From contig JAIYAI010000278.1 in assembly GCA_027489135.1 (NCBI GenBank), positions 1 through 8,640 of the forward strand: a stretch of 8,640 nt of DNA, read 5' to 3'. The position numbers were made by a program, and so were the translations under genes. Within the stretch, counting starts at the first letter, position 1; each line of letters opens with the position of its first letter. The notes under the pieces were generated by a model. That model made no database searches, was not told the origin of the DNA, and saw nothing but the letters and a program-made list of their open reading frames with translations. Shown one piece after another: positions 1 through 6,386 of the stretch. The stretch is from Acetobacteraceae bacterium. GTDB taxonomy: Bacteria > Pseudomonadota > Alphaproteobacteria > Acetobacterales > Acetobacteraceae.

Positions 1-747
1 CGCACCCGCGGCCTGCCCCGCTCCGGCAGGGCTCGCGTGCCCTATCCGGTGATCGCGCTGGCCGGCTACACCAATGCCGGAAAGAGCACGCTGTTCAACG
101 CCCTGACCGGCGCCGGCGTCTATGCGCAGGACCAGCTCTTCGCGACGCTCGATCCCACCATGCGGGCGATCCGCCTGCCCTCGGGGCGCACGGCGATCCT
201 CTCCGACACGGTCGGCTTCATCTCCGAACTGCCGACGCAGCTGGTCGAGGCCTTCCGCGCAACGCTGGAGGAGGTGGCGGCGGCCGACATCATCCTGCAT
301 GTGCGCGACGTCGCGCACCCCGACACGGCGGCGCAGCGGTCCGACGTCAACGGCGTGCTCGCCTCGCTGGCCGAGGGGCCGGACGCCGCGCTCGACGCGG
401 GTTGGGAGCGGCGCGTGGTCGAGGTGCTGAACAAGGCCGATCTGCTCGGCGGCGTGGAGGCCGAGGCGCTGCGCGGCACGACCGGGGAGGGCGGTCCCGT
501 CGCCGTCTCGGCGCTGACGGGGGAGGGGCTGGAGGCGCTGCGCACCCGGCTCGACACGCTGCTCGCCGCTGGGATGGAGACGGTCGAGGTCGCGGTCGGA
601 GCGGCCGATGGCGCGCGGCTCGCCTGGCTGTACCGGCACGGCGAGGTGATCGCCCGCAGCGATCCCGGCGAGGACGGGACGGTGCGGGTCACCGTGCGCC
701 TCTCCCCCGCCGACCGGGCGCGGCTGGACCAGGCCACGACCCGTTAG
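1..747 (+). CDS. hflX: GTPase HflX, C-terminal part (5' end outside window)
   Basis: HflX is a translational GTPase that binds the 50S subunit and splits stalled or stress-inactivated ribosomes. The frame is open from base 1, so the N-terminal HflX domain lies upstream; 248 residues are visible, ending at TAG 745-747. The whole G domain is seen: G1 loop GYTNAGKST (visible residues 22-30), the switch segment ATLDPT, G3 DTVGFI (from about residue 69), the HflX-typical LVEAFRATLEEV helix, G4 NKAD (about 144-147, codons from 430) and a G5-like SALTGEGL. The GYTNAGKST and DTVGFI pair separates HflX from Era, Der and Obg. The GTG at 37 lies inside the domain junction and is not the true start. In many Alphaproteobacteria hflX sits between hfq and mazG; here mazG is about 2 kb downstream on the opposite strand. 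Identity is well supported; only the 5' end is unknown. Confidence 0.95.
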   Translation, partial: RTRGLPRSGRARVPYPVIALAGYTNAGKSTLFNALTGAGVYAQDQLFATLDPTMRAIRLPSGRTAILSDTVGFISELPTQLVEAFRATLEEVAAADIILHVRDVAHPDTAAQRSDVNGVLASLAEGPDAALDAGWERRVVEVLNKADLLGGVEAEALRGTTGEGGPVAVSALTGEGLEALRTRLDTLLAAGMETVEVAVGAADGARLAWLYRHGEVIARSDPGEDGTVRVTVRLSPADRARLDQATTR

Positions 748-763
748 CGACGCCCCGGACCTG

Positions 764-801
764 GACCATGATCCGCGCTGCGTGACACGCGCATCATGGT
801 C
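764..801. repeat. Imperfect hairpin just after hflX (repeat-like, possible terminator)
   Basis: GACCATGAT (764-772) pairs perfectly with ATCATGGTC (793-801). After one C-C mismatch the stem continues with CGCG (774-777) against CGCG (788-791). It starts 16 nt after the hflX stop and is followed by TGTTGTTTTGTC, so it could act as a factor-independent terminator, but the T run is interrupted. It lies next to a second palindrome at 819-861, which suggests one compound intergenic repeat unit. The pairing is seen directly; either role is inference. Confidence 0.5.
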
Positions 802-818
802 TGGCCTGTTGTTTTGTC

Positions 819-861
819 GCGTGATTCACGTCCTCGGCGATTCCACCTCGGACGATCACGC
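819..861. repeat. Second intergenic palindrome, candidate dispersed repeat unit
   Basis: GCGTGAT (819-825) pairs with ATCACGC (855-861). After a 3-nt bulge (826-828), CGTCC (829-833) pairs with GGACG (850-854), leaving a 16-nt loop. CTCTAG follows directly. Two bulged palindromes within 100 nt of non-coding DNA resemble the multi-copy palindromic extragenic elements found in alphaproteobacterial genomes. Copy number cannot be judged from this window. Confidence 0.45.
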
Positions 862-1045
862 TCTAGACCCACGGCGGCGGCTTCGCCCGGGGCGCTTTCC
901 CGGATCGTCGCCTGCCGTCCATTTGAGGGCGTTTTTGAAGGACTTGGCTGTCGTCGGTTGATGTGACCTCGCGATCTCCCATCTGCGTCATGCCTGGGCC
1001 GGATCATTGCGGCCGCTGCGCAGGGTTGCACGAGGGAGAGTACGG

Positions 1046-1651
1046 ATGGGCATGGTTTCGGCGCATGGCGCGCGCGGCTGCACCTGCTGCGGGGATCTCC
1101 TGCGCGGGCTCCTCGGGACGCGGTCCGGGGCGGCGGTTGGCCTGGGCCGGCGGGCGCTCCTGCGGGGCGCCGGCGGCATCGCGGCAGCGGCGGTGGCGGG
1201 CGCGGTGGCACTGCCCGGCGGCGCGCGGGCGAATACCGGCAGCTACGAGGCGATGCTGCTGACCTGCATCGATCCGCGCTTCCCGGCGCTGACCCTGGCC
1301 TACATGCAGGGGCGCGGCCTGGTCGGGAAGTACAGCCAGTTCTCCATGGCCGGCGCCTCGGTCGGCGTGGTCGCACCGGCCTTCCAGGCCTGGCAGAACA
1401 CCTTCTGGGACAACCTCGCGGCCTCGATCCAGCTGCACCGGATTCCCCGGGTGATCGCCCTCGACCACCGCGACTGCGGCGCGGCGCGCATCGCCTATGG
1501 CGCGGATGCGGTGGCGACGCCGGCGGCGGAGACGGCGCAGCACGGGGCGGCCCTGCGCGCCTTCCGGGCCGAGGTGGCGAAGCGGCACCCGACCCTGATC
1601 GTGGAGACCGGCATCATGGCGCTCGACGGCCGGGTCGATATCATCTCCTGA
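1046..1651 (+). CDS. Tat-exported beta-carbonic-anhydrase-like protein
   Basis: A 201-aa protein predicted to interconvert CO2 and bicarbonate. Its zinc-site motifs match beta-carbonic anhydrases: C-x-D-x-R as CIDPR (C74, D76, R78) and H-x-x-C as HRDCG (H141, C144). The GIMALDG segment near the C-terminus matches the usual closing strand of the family. Residues 1-62 look like a twin-arginine signal: GRRALLRG (R35-R36), then a long Ala/Gly/Val hydrophobic stretch and an Ala-Arg-Ala site before Asn63, leaving about 139 mature residues, short for the family. A Cys cluster, C-T-C-C (residues 12-15), precedes the signal. The ATG at 1046 was chosen because GAGGGAGAG (1032-1040) sits at proper spacing; an in-frame TTG at 1007 has no such site. 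The phosphatase gene starts 36 nt downstream and is probably co-transcribed. Family is fairly certain; catalytic activity and periplasmic location are inferred. Confidence 0.82.
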   Translation: MGMVSAHGARGCTCCGDLLRGLLGTRSGAAVGLGRRALLRGAGGIAAAAVAGAVALPGGARANTGSYEAMLLTCIDPRFPALTLAYMQGRGLVGKYSQFSMAGASVGVVAPAFQAWQNTFWDNLAASIQLHRIPRVIALDHRDCGAARIAYGADAVATPAAETAQHGAALRAFRAEVAKRHPTLIVETGIMALDGRVDIIS

Positions 1652-1656
1652 CGGGG

Positions 1657-1679
1657 CCCGGCGGGCGGGACCCGCCGGG
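1657..1679 (+). promoter_or_regulatory. Hairpin in the leader of the phosphatase gene, overlapping its RBS
   Basis: CCCGGCGGG (1657-1665) and CCCGCCGGG (1671-1679) form a perfect 9-bp stem with a 5-nt loop, 5 nt after the carbonic anhydrase stop. The right arm runs into the GGGAGGGG Shine-Dalgarno (1677-1684) of the next gene. No T run follows, so it is not a standard terminator. It could reduce translation of the phosphatase or stabilise mRNA between the two cistrons. The stem is seen; the role is inference. Confidence 0.4.
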
Positions 1680-1687
1680 AGGGGCGC

Positions 1688-2524
1688 GTGACACAGGTCC
1701 GGATCGATGCCGTCGCCATGGCCGATGTCGCCGCCCTGCTGCGCGCGGCGGCGCGGGCCGAGGTGATGCCGCGCTTCCGCCGCCTCGGCACGGAGGCGGT
1801 GCGGACCAAGTCCGGGCCGCTCGATCTCGTCACCGATGCCGACGAGGCGGCGGAGCGCATCATCGCCGCCGGCCTGCGCGCGCGCTTTCCGGGCTGCGTC
1901 GTGGTCGGGGAGGAGGCGGCGACGGCCGATCCCGCGCTGCTCGACGGCCTCGCCGATGCCGACCTCGCCTTCGTGGTCGATCCGGTGGACGGCACCGCCA
2001 ATTTCGTGGCCGGCGTGCCGGTCTTCGCCAGCATGGCCGCGGCGATCCGGCGGGGCGAGATCATCGCCGCCTGGATCCACGACCCCGTCGGCGACGACAC
2101 CGCCATGGCGATCCGGGGCGAAGGGGCCTGGATCGAGGTTGCCGGGGGTGGGCGGCGGGACCTTCGGGTCGCCGCCCCGGCGCCGGTCGCGCGGATGGTC
2201 GGCGCCGTGTCCTGGGGCTTCATGGCGGAACCGCTGAAGGGCCGGGTCACCGCCAGCCTGCCGCGCCTGGCTGCGGTGGTGGGCTATCGCTGCGCCGCGC
2301 AGGAATACCGCCTGGCCGCCTCCGGCCACCTGCACCTGCTGGTCTACAACCGGCTGCTGCCGTGGGACCACGCGCCGGGCTGGCTGCTGCACCGGGAGGC
2401 CGGAGGCTTCGCCGCCCAGTTCGACGGCCGGCCCTACTCGCCGCTGGTGCGGACGGGTGGCCTGGTCTGCGCCCCGGACCGGGAGAGCTGGGAAGCGGCG
2501 CGGGCGGCGCTGGCGCTGGTGTAG
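1688..2524 (+). CDS. Inositol monophosphatase family protein
   Basis: A 278-aa Mg2+-dependent phosphatase of the IMPase/FBPase superfamily (SuhB, HisN and CysQ relatives). All three signature blocks are present: KSGPLDLVTDAD (residues 41-52), the metal-binding GEE (74-76), DPVDGTANF (98-106, holding the two catalytic Asp) and WDHAPG (226-231, third metal Asp D227) followed by EAGG. Length is normal for the family and no signal peptide is seen, so it should be cytosolic. The substrate (inositol-1-phosphate, histidinol phosphate or PAP) cannot be decided from motifs. The GTG at 1688 is preferred because GGGAGGGG lies 3-4 nt upstream; the ATG at 1718 is the alternative. It follows the carbonic anhydrase gene by 36 nt and converges on mazG. 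Family call is firm, the specific role open. Confidence 0.92.
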   Translation: MTQVRIDAVAMADVAALLRAAARAEVMPRFRRLGTEAVRTKSGPLDLVTDADEAAERIIAAGLRARFPGCVVVGEEAATADPALLDGLADADLAFVVDPVDGTANFVAGVPVFASMAAAIRRGEIIAAWIHDPVGDDTAMAIRGEGAWIEVAGGGRRDLRVAAPAPVARMVGAVSWGFMAEPLKGRVTASLPRLAAVVGYRCAAQEYRLAASGHLHLLVYNRLLPWDHAPGWLLHREAGGFAAQFDGRPYSPLVRTGGLVCAPDRESWEAARAALALV

Positions 2525-2531
2525 GTGCCCT

Positions 2532-2547
2532 GGACGCCCGTGCGTCC
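2532..2547 (+). terminator. Small hairpin after the phosphatase gene
   Basis: GGACGC (2532-2537) and GCGTCC (2542-2547) form a perfect 6-bp stem with a CCGT tetraloop, 7 nt after the TAG stop. No T run follows, so factor-independent termination is doubtful. The position fits an mRNA 3'-end structure. Confidence 0.3.
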
Positions 2548-2820
2548 GGCCTTGACACCCGCGCAGGACACGGCGTGTCGGGTGATATCCCCCAAGTATC
2601 GGACAAGACACGATTCACGATAGCGGCGTCAGAATTCGGACTGTCTTTGTTCACTAAATAGTCTGTCATCGCGCAGCGATGTTCGTCAGGCCGGTCTGAC
2701 AGTGCCAGCCCGTATGCTGTTGCAGTGCGGTAACCCGATGCCCAACACTTCGATGACTGCGCAACGAATTTGTTCGCATATGTTCCAGTAGCGTGAAAAT
2801 GGATCGGAATTCCACGCAGT

Positions 2821-2843
2821 CGGTGCGGAAAAAGACCGCACCG
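2821..2843 (-). terminator. Candidate mazG terminator
   Basis: CGGTGCGG (2821-2828) and CCGCACCG (2836-2843) form a perfect 8-bp stem with a 7-nt A-rich loop (T-rich on the minus strand). It begins 23 nt beyond the mazG stop in mazG's direction of transcription. On the minus strand the following bases are not T-rich, so this may be a Rho-assisted end rather than a standard intrinsic terminator. Confidence 0.5.
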
Positions 2844-2866
2844 GCCCACCCGATACGGCGCGGCGC

Positions 2867-3688
2867 TCAGCCCGCCTTGGCGTCGCGCTCCGCCGCCTTC
2901 ACCGCCTGCCACGCCGGTTCCATGGCGGGCAGGCCGGCATCGCCCGGGGCGAGGCCCGTCGCGGCCAGCCGCGCCTCGACGCCGGCGAAGCGTCGCTCGA
3001 ACTTCCGGTTCGCCGCGGCGAGGCAGGCCTCGGGGTCGAGATCCAGCTTCCGCGCCAGGTTGGCGAGCACGAAGAGCAAGTCGCCGACCTCATCGGCGAG
3101 GCGCGTGGGATCGGCGCCGGGCAGCTCGGCCCGCAGCTCGGCCGCTTCCTCCTCCAGCTTGTCCAGCACGGCGGCGGCATCGGGCCAGTCGAACCCGACC
3201 CGGGCGGCGCGGCGGGTCAGCTTGGCGGCGCGGGTGAGGGCGGGCAGGCCGACCGGCACCCCGGCCAGCGTCCCGGTCTCGGCACGCGTGGCCCGCTCGG
3301 CGGCCTTCTGGACCTCCCAGGCGGCGGTCTGGGCTGCGGCGTCGCGGGCGGCGGCATCGCCGAAGACATGCGGATGGCGGCGGATCATCTTGTCGGCGAT
3401 CGCTTCGGCGACATCGGCGAAGGCAAACCATTCCCGTTCCTCCGCCATGCGGGCGTGGTAGACGGTCTGGAACAAAAGGTCACCAAGCTCGTCGAGCAGC
3501 ACCGCCGGTTCCGGGCCGCGGCCGATGGCGTCGGCGACCTCGTAGGCTTCCTCGACCGTGTAGGGCGCGATGGAGGCGAAGTCCTGCACCTGGTCCCAGG
3601 GGCAGCCCCCGACCGGGTCGCGCAGCTTCGCCATGATGCCGATCAGGCGCTGCAGCGCGGTGGCGGGATCGGGCGTGGTGTCGGTCAT
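2867..3688 (-). CDS. mazG: Nucleoside triphosphate pyrophosphohydrolase MazG
   Basis: A 273-aa cytosolic all-alpha NTP pyrophosphohydrolase that hydrolyses (d)NTPs to NMP and PPi, cleaning up aberrant nucleotides and influencing ppGpp levels in E. coli. Two tandem MazG domains are visible. The first holds E46-E47-A-Y-E50 with E67-L-G-D70; the second holds E179-E-E-A-A-E184 with E200-V-G-D203. Each matches the ExxE...ExxD Mg2+-binding pattern. The family segments GGCPWDQ (27-33) and RRHPHVFG (103-110) are also present. Length is close to E. coli MazG. The start at 3688 (reads MTDTTPDP) is preferred because GAGGAG (complement of 3697-3702) lies 8 nt upstream; the frame stays open further upstream without family-like sequence. 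It converges with the phosphatase gene and diverges from the RTX gene across 224 nt. The hflX-mazG linkage is conserved in Alphaproteobacteria, though here interrupted. Confidence 0.95.
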   Translation of the reverse strand: MTDTTPDPATALQRLIGIMAKLRDPVGGCPWDQVQDFASIAPYTVEEAYEVADAIGRGPEPAVLLDELGDLLFQTVYHARMAEEREWFAFADVAEAIADKMIRRHPHVFGDAAARDAAAQTAAWEVQKAAERATRAETGTLAGVPVGLPALTRAAKLTRRAARVGFDWPDAAAVLDKLEEEAAELRAELPGADPTRLADEVGDLLFVLANLARKLDLDPEACLAAANRKFERRFAGVEARLAATGLAPGDAGLPAMEPAWQAVKAAERDAKAG

Positions 3689-3834
3689 CGCGGCGGCTCC
3701 TCGCGGGGCGGGGCGGCGCTGCCGTCCCGGGGACCGCCCAGATGCCCGTGGCCACGCCCCGCGTCGAGCCCGGGCCCGGTGCGTCCCACCCGCGCGGTGT
3801 CCACGCTCCACCATGCTGCCCACGCATGAAATCC

Positions 3835-3863
3835 TTGCGGCGCCGGCGGCTTTCGGGAATTAT
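3835..3863 (+). promoter_or_regulatory. Weak candidate sigma-70 promoter for the RTX gene
   Basis: TTGCGG (3835-3840) and AATTAT (3858-3863) are separated by 17 nt and lie about 50 nt upstream of the RTX start. AATTAT sits in the only AT-rich island of the mazG-RTX divergent spacer. The match to consensus is partial (3/6 and 4/6). GGCGGC/GCCGCC arms (3845-3850 and 3864-3869) form an inverted repeat that spans the proposed spacer and -10, a possible operator. Confidence 0.3.
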
Positions 3864-3912
3864 GCCGCCAGCGCAACCCGGCTCGTGGCGCGCCCGATAC
3901 GGAGCATCGATC

Positions 3913-6372
3913 ATGGCCGGCACCTTCCTCGGCACCGGTGGCGACGACACCATCACGCCCACCACCTTCTCGCTCGGCATCGACCAGATCCCGTTGGGCG
4001 CGAAGGTCGACGACGGCGATGACAGCATCGACAGCTATGGCGGCAACGACAGCCTGGACGGCGGTGGCGGGAACGACGTCATCCGCGCCGGCGACGGCGA
4101 CGACACGCTGATCGGCGGTGACGGCAACGATACCCTCTTCGGCGGCCTCGGCAAGGACAGCTTCTTCGGCGGCGCCGGCTTCGACATCATCTCCTACAAG
4201 GGGCAGGGCTTTGACGACCCCGACGGGACCGGTGGCCTCCTCCTCCTCGTGCCCGATGCCATCGGCAAGGTCGTGCCCGACGTTTCCGCGGCGTCGGACG
4301 TCTATGTCGACATCGAGGGCTTCATCGGGACCGACTTCGACGACCGCATGCGGGGCGACGGCCTGGCGCAGCTGCTCGACGGCGGCCTCGGCAACGACCA
4401 GATCGACGGCGGCGGCGGGAACGACACGCTGCGCGGCGATGCCGGCCTCGACACCATCCAGGGGGGCCAGGATGATGACCTGGTCGAGGGCGGCGCGGGT
4501 GCGGACAGCCTCGACGGCGGGGACGGCTTCGACGTGCTGGACTACCGGTCCGAGACGGCCGCGCTCGCCATCTCGCTGCCGCTCGGCACCGGGCAGGGGG
4601 GCGGCGCGGAGGGCGACAGGATCGCCGGATTCGAGGCGGTGGCCGGCGGCAGTGGCGCCGACACGCTCATCGGCGGCAATGGGGACGAGAGCCTGGTCGG
4701 CGGCGACGGCGAGGACAGCCTCGTCGGCGGCGGCGGCAACGACACCCTGCTCGGGGGCGACCTGCGCGACGACCTCGTGCCGGGCGCAGGAAGCGACCTC
4801 GTCGATGGTGGCGGCGGGGTGGACAACGCGATCTACACCGATGCCGCAGGGCCGCTGATCGTCTCGATCCCGGGCGGCACCGTCACCGAGCGCGCCACCG
4901 GTTCCATTGATACCCTGATCGGGATCGAGACGATCTTCGGGTCGGCCTTCGACGACCTCTTCATCGGCGGAGCCGAGGCGGACAACGCCTTTGCCGGCGG
5001 CGGCGACGACCGCCTGCAGGGCAGTGCCGGCCGGGATTTCTTCAGCGGCGAGGCCGGCCGTGACCGGGCCGACTACCGCCAGTCGCCGGCCGGCGTCGCC
5101 TTCGCCTTCACCACGAACAACGAGGACGGCAAGGTTTCCTCCTTCGGCACCGGCGGCGATGCCCAGGACGACCTTCTTGTCGACGTCGAGGAGATCCAGG
5201 GAAGCCGCTTCGCCGACACCATCAGCGGCGGCGATCCGGCGAACTGGCTGCGCGGCGGCAGCAGCGACGACCAGCTCTGGGGAGAGGGCGGCGACGATAC
5301 GCTGATCGGCGACGACGGGTCGGATACGCTCGACGGCGGCGCCGCCCGGGACCGGCTCGACGGCGGCGGCGATGCCGATACGCTGCGCGGCGGTGGGGAC
5401 GCCGATACCCTGCTGGGGGGCACGGGCAACGACGACCTCGGCGGCGGCGACGACGCCGACAGCCTGGAGGGCGGGCAGGGCGCGGATACGCTGGTCGGCG
5501 ACGCGGGCGCCGATACGCTGCTCGGCGGGACGGAGGACGACTACCTCGACGCCGGCGCCGGCGCCGACCGGCTGGACGGCGGGGAGGGCGCGGACAGCCT
5601 CCTTGGCGGCACGGAGGACGATACACTGGTCGGCGGCGCCGGGATCGATGCGCTGGCCGGCCAGGCCGGCCGCGACCTCGCGGACTACGGCGCGTCGCCG
5701 GCCGGGATCGCGATCGACCTCTCCACCCCGACGCTCGGCAAGGTCACCGCCGCGGGGGGCGATGCCGAGGGCGACGTGCTGGTCGATGTCGAGGACCTGG
5801 CGGGCTCCCGCTTCGCCGACAGCCTGACCGGCAACGGCGTCGCCAACCGCCTGGTCGGGGCAGACGGCGAGGATGTGCTCGCCGGCCTGGGCGGCGACGA
5901 CCTGCTCGAGGGCGGGAGCGGGGCCGATCGCCTGGATGGCGACGTGGGGGCGGACCGGCTGATCGGCGGCGGCGGGTCGGACACGCTGCTCGGCGGGGCC
6001 GACGCCGATACCCTGATCGGCGGCCAGGGAGCGGACACGCTCATCGGCGGGGCGGGGGCGGACCGGCTCGATGGCGGCAACGGGGCGGATCTGTTCCGCT
6101 ACCTCGCGCTGGAGGACAGCCCGGGAGCGGTACGCGACCTGATCAAGGGCTTCGCCACCGGCCAGGACCGGATCGACCTGTCGGGCCTCGGCATCGCCTG
6201 GAATGCCGTGGCTCCCTACGTGGCCGGGGCCGCCTTCACCGCGGCGGGCCAGGTCGCCTGGGATGCCGCGACCGGACTGTTGCGGGTGAATGCGGATTCC
6301 GATTCCGCGTCCGAAATGGTGATCCGGCTGGAAATCGGGACGGTGCTCGTCCAGTCGGACATCATCTTCTGA
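3913..6372 (+). CDS. RTX calcium-binding protein with serralysin-type secretion C-terminus
   Basis: An 819-aa acidic, Gly/Asp-rich protein made almost entirely of RTX nonapeptides (GGxGxDxLx), which fold into Ca2+-binding parallel beta-rolls after export by a type I system. Repeat blocks lie at about residues 43-89, 151-206, 250-303, 345-385, 438-586 and 640-726. They are separated by five related spacer modules (D-x-x-x-Y...IE/VE...GS-x-F-D) at 90-150, 206-254, 303-352, 384-438 and 587-640. Residues 720-819 resemble the peptidase M10 serralysin C-terminal domain (ADLFRYLALEDSP...IKGF...DRIDLSG), and the chain ends DIIF, an acidic residue plus hydrophobics typical of type I signals. No protease HExxH, lipase or hydrophobic pore-forming domain is visible, and there is no N-terminal signal peptide. 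GGAG (3901-3904) supports the ATG at 3913; an open extension to 3742 lacks both RBS and RTX features. The next gene follows by 14 nt. Likely roles are surface layer, adhesin or biofilm protein, all unproven. Confidence 0.9.
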   Translation: MAGTFLGTGGDDTITPTTFSLGIDQIPLGAKVDDGDDSIDSYGGNDSLDGGGGNDVIRAGDGDDTLIGGDGNDTLFGGLGKDSFFGGAGFDIISYKGQGFDDPDGTGGLLLLVPDAIGKVVPDVSAASDVYVDIEGFIGTDFDDRMRGDGLAQLLDGGLGNDQIDGGGGNDTLRGDAGLDTIQGGQDDDLVEGGAGADSLDGGDGFDVLDYRSETAALAISLPLGTGQGGGAEGDRIAGFEAVAGGSGADTLIGGNGDESLVGGDGEDSLVGGGGNDTLLGGDLRDDLVPGAGSDLVDGGGGVDNAIYTDAAGPLIVSIPGGTVTERATGSIDTLIGIETIFGSAFDDLFIGGAEADNAFAGGGDDRLQGSAGRDFFSGEAGRDRADYRQSPAGVAFAFTTNNEDGKVSSFGTGGDAQDDLLVDVEEIQGSRFADTISGGDPANWLRGGSSDDQLWGEGGDDTLIGDDGSDTLDGGAARDRLDGGGDADTLRGGGDADTLLGGTGNDDLGGGDDADSLEGGQGADTLVGDAGADTLLGGTEDDYLDAGAGADRLDGGEGADSLLGGTEDDTLVGGAGIDALAGQAGRDLADYGASPAGIAIDLSTPTLGKVTAAGGDAEGDVLVDVEDLAGSRFADSLTGNGVANRLVGADGEDVLAGLGGDDLLEGGSGADRLDGDVGADRLIGGGGSDTLLGGADADTLIGGQGADTLIGGAGADRLDGGNGADLFRYLALEDSPGAVRDLIKGFATGQDRIDLSGLGIAWNAVAPYVAGAAFTAAGQVAWDAATGLLRVNADSDSASEMVIRLEIGTVLVQSDIIF
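4039..6090 (+). repeat. RTX nonapeptide-coding tandem repeats (27-nt period)
   Basis: Six arrays of degenerate 27-nt units code for GGxGxDxLx. Protein identity is much higher than DNA identity because of Gly and Asp codon variation, so the array is old or drifting. The longest uninterrupted block is 5224-5670. Within it two successive 81-nt units (5506-5586 and 5587-5667; residues 532-558 and 559-585) both begin GAD[TS]LLGGTEDD, showing a three-nonapeptide higher-order repeat. Confidence 0.85.
5062..5832 (+). repeat. Duplicated RTX spacer modules 4 and 5
   Basis: Residues 384-438 (5062-5226) and 587-640 (5671-5832) are clearly paralogous. Both read R-D-x-A-D-Y, then SPAG[VI]A, a GKV, a GGDA segment, VDVE and GSRFAD. 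The other three modules (4180-4362, 4528-4674, 4819-4968) share only the outline. This points to a recent internal duplication of a module with its repeat block. Confidence 0.75.
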
Positions 6373-6386
6373 CCGGGAGCCTTCCG

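Larger units (their letters stand above)
748..1045. other. Intergenic region hflX to carbonic anhydrase gene
   Basis: This stretch of about 300 nt has no supported gene. It holds the two palindromes at 764-801 and 819-861. From 901 to about 970 there is a stretch with lower GC and a TTTTTGAAGG segment. Frames open across it have no Shine-Dalgarno support or recognisable motifs. The ribosome-binding site of the next gene lies at 1032-1040. I see no convincing sigma-70 promoter, although one for the downstream gene must lie here or further upstream. Confidence 0.6.
2525..2866. other. AT-richer convergent intergenic region with several hairpins
   Basis: The 342 nt between the phosphatase and mazG stops contain no gene I can support. 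The part from about 2585 to 2820 is visibly less GC-rich than everything around it. Pairings seen: GACAC/GTGTC (2567-2571 with 2575-2579), CATCGC/GCGATG (2667-2672 with 2676-2681), GTCAG/CTGAC (2685-2689 with 2696-2700), and ACTGTC/GACAGT (2640-2645 with 2698-2703), which would enclose part of this set. A 25-codon frame at 2713-2790 lacks a ribosome-binding site. The region could hold a small RNA or old insertion debris; both are speculation. Confidence 0.5.

Noticed and set aside
2552..2587. TTGACA at 2552 as a promoter in the convergent gap
   Set aside because: No -10-like hexamer lies at 16-18 nt, and no gene follows on that strand.
1004..2611. A 535-codon minus-strand frame across the carbonic anhydrase and phosphatase genes
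   Set aside because: Arg/Gly/Pro/His-rich antisense shadow typical of high-GC DNA; both sense genes have intact catalytic motifs.
2713..2790. A 25-codon plus-strand frame in the convergent gap
   Set aside because: No Shine-Dalgarno, no recognisable motif, and such a length is expected by chance.
3742..3912. N-terminal extension of the RTX protein from an upstream in-frame start
   Set aside because: The extra residues are Pro/Arg-rich with no RTX character or RBS, and would cover the only promoter-like island; GGAG supports 3913.
5224..5670. Regular spaced repeats that could suggest a CRISPR array
   Set aside because: The period is 27 nt with no unique spacers, and the units code in frame for RTX nonapeptides.
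3913..6372. Serralysin-type metalloprotease identity for the RTX protein
   Set aside because: The C-terminal domain is M10_C-like but no HExxHxxGxxH zinc motif or catalytic domain is present.
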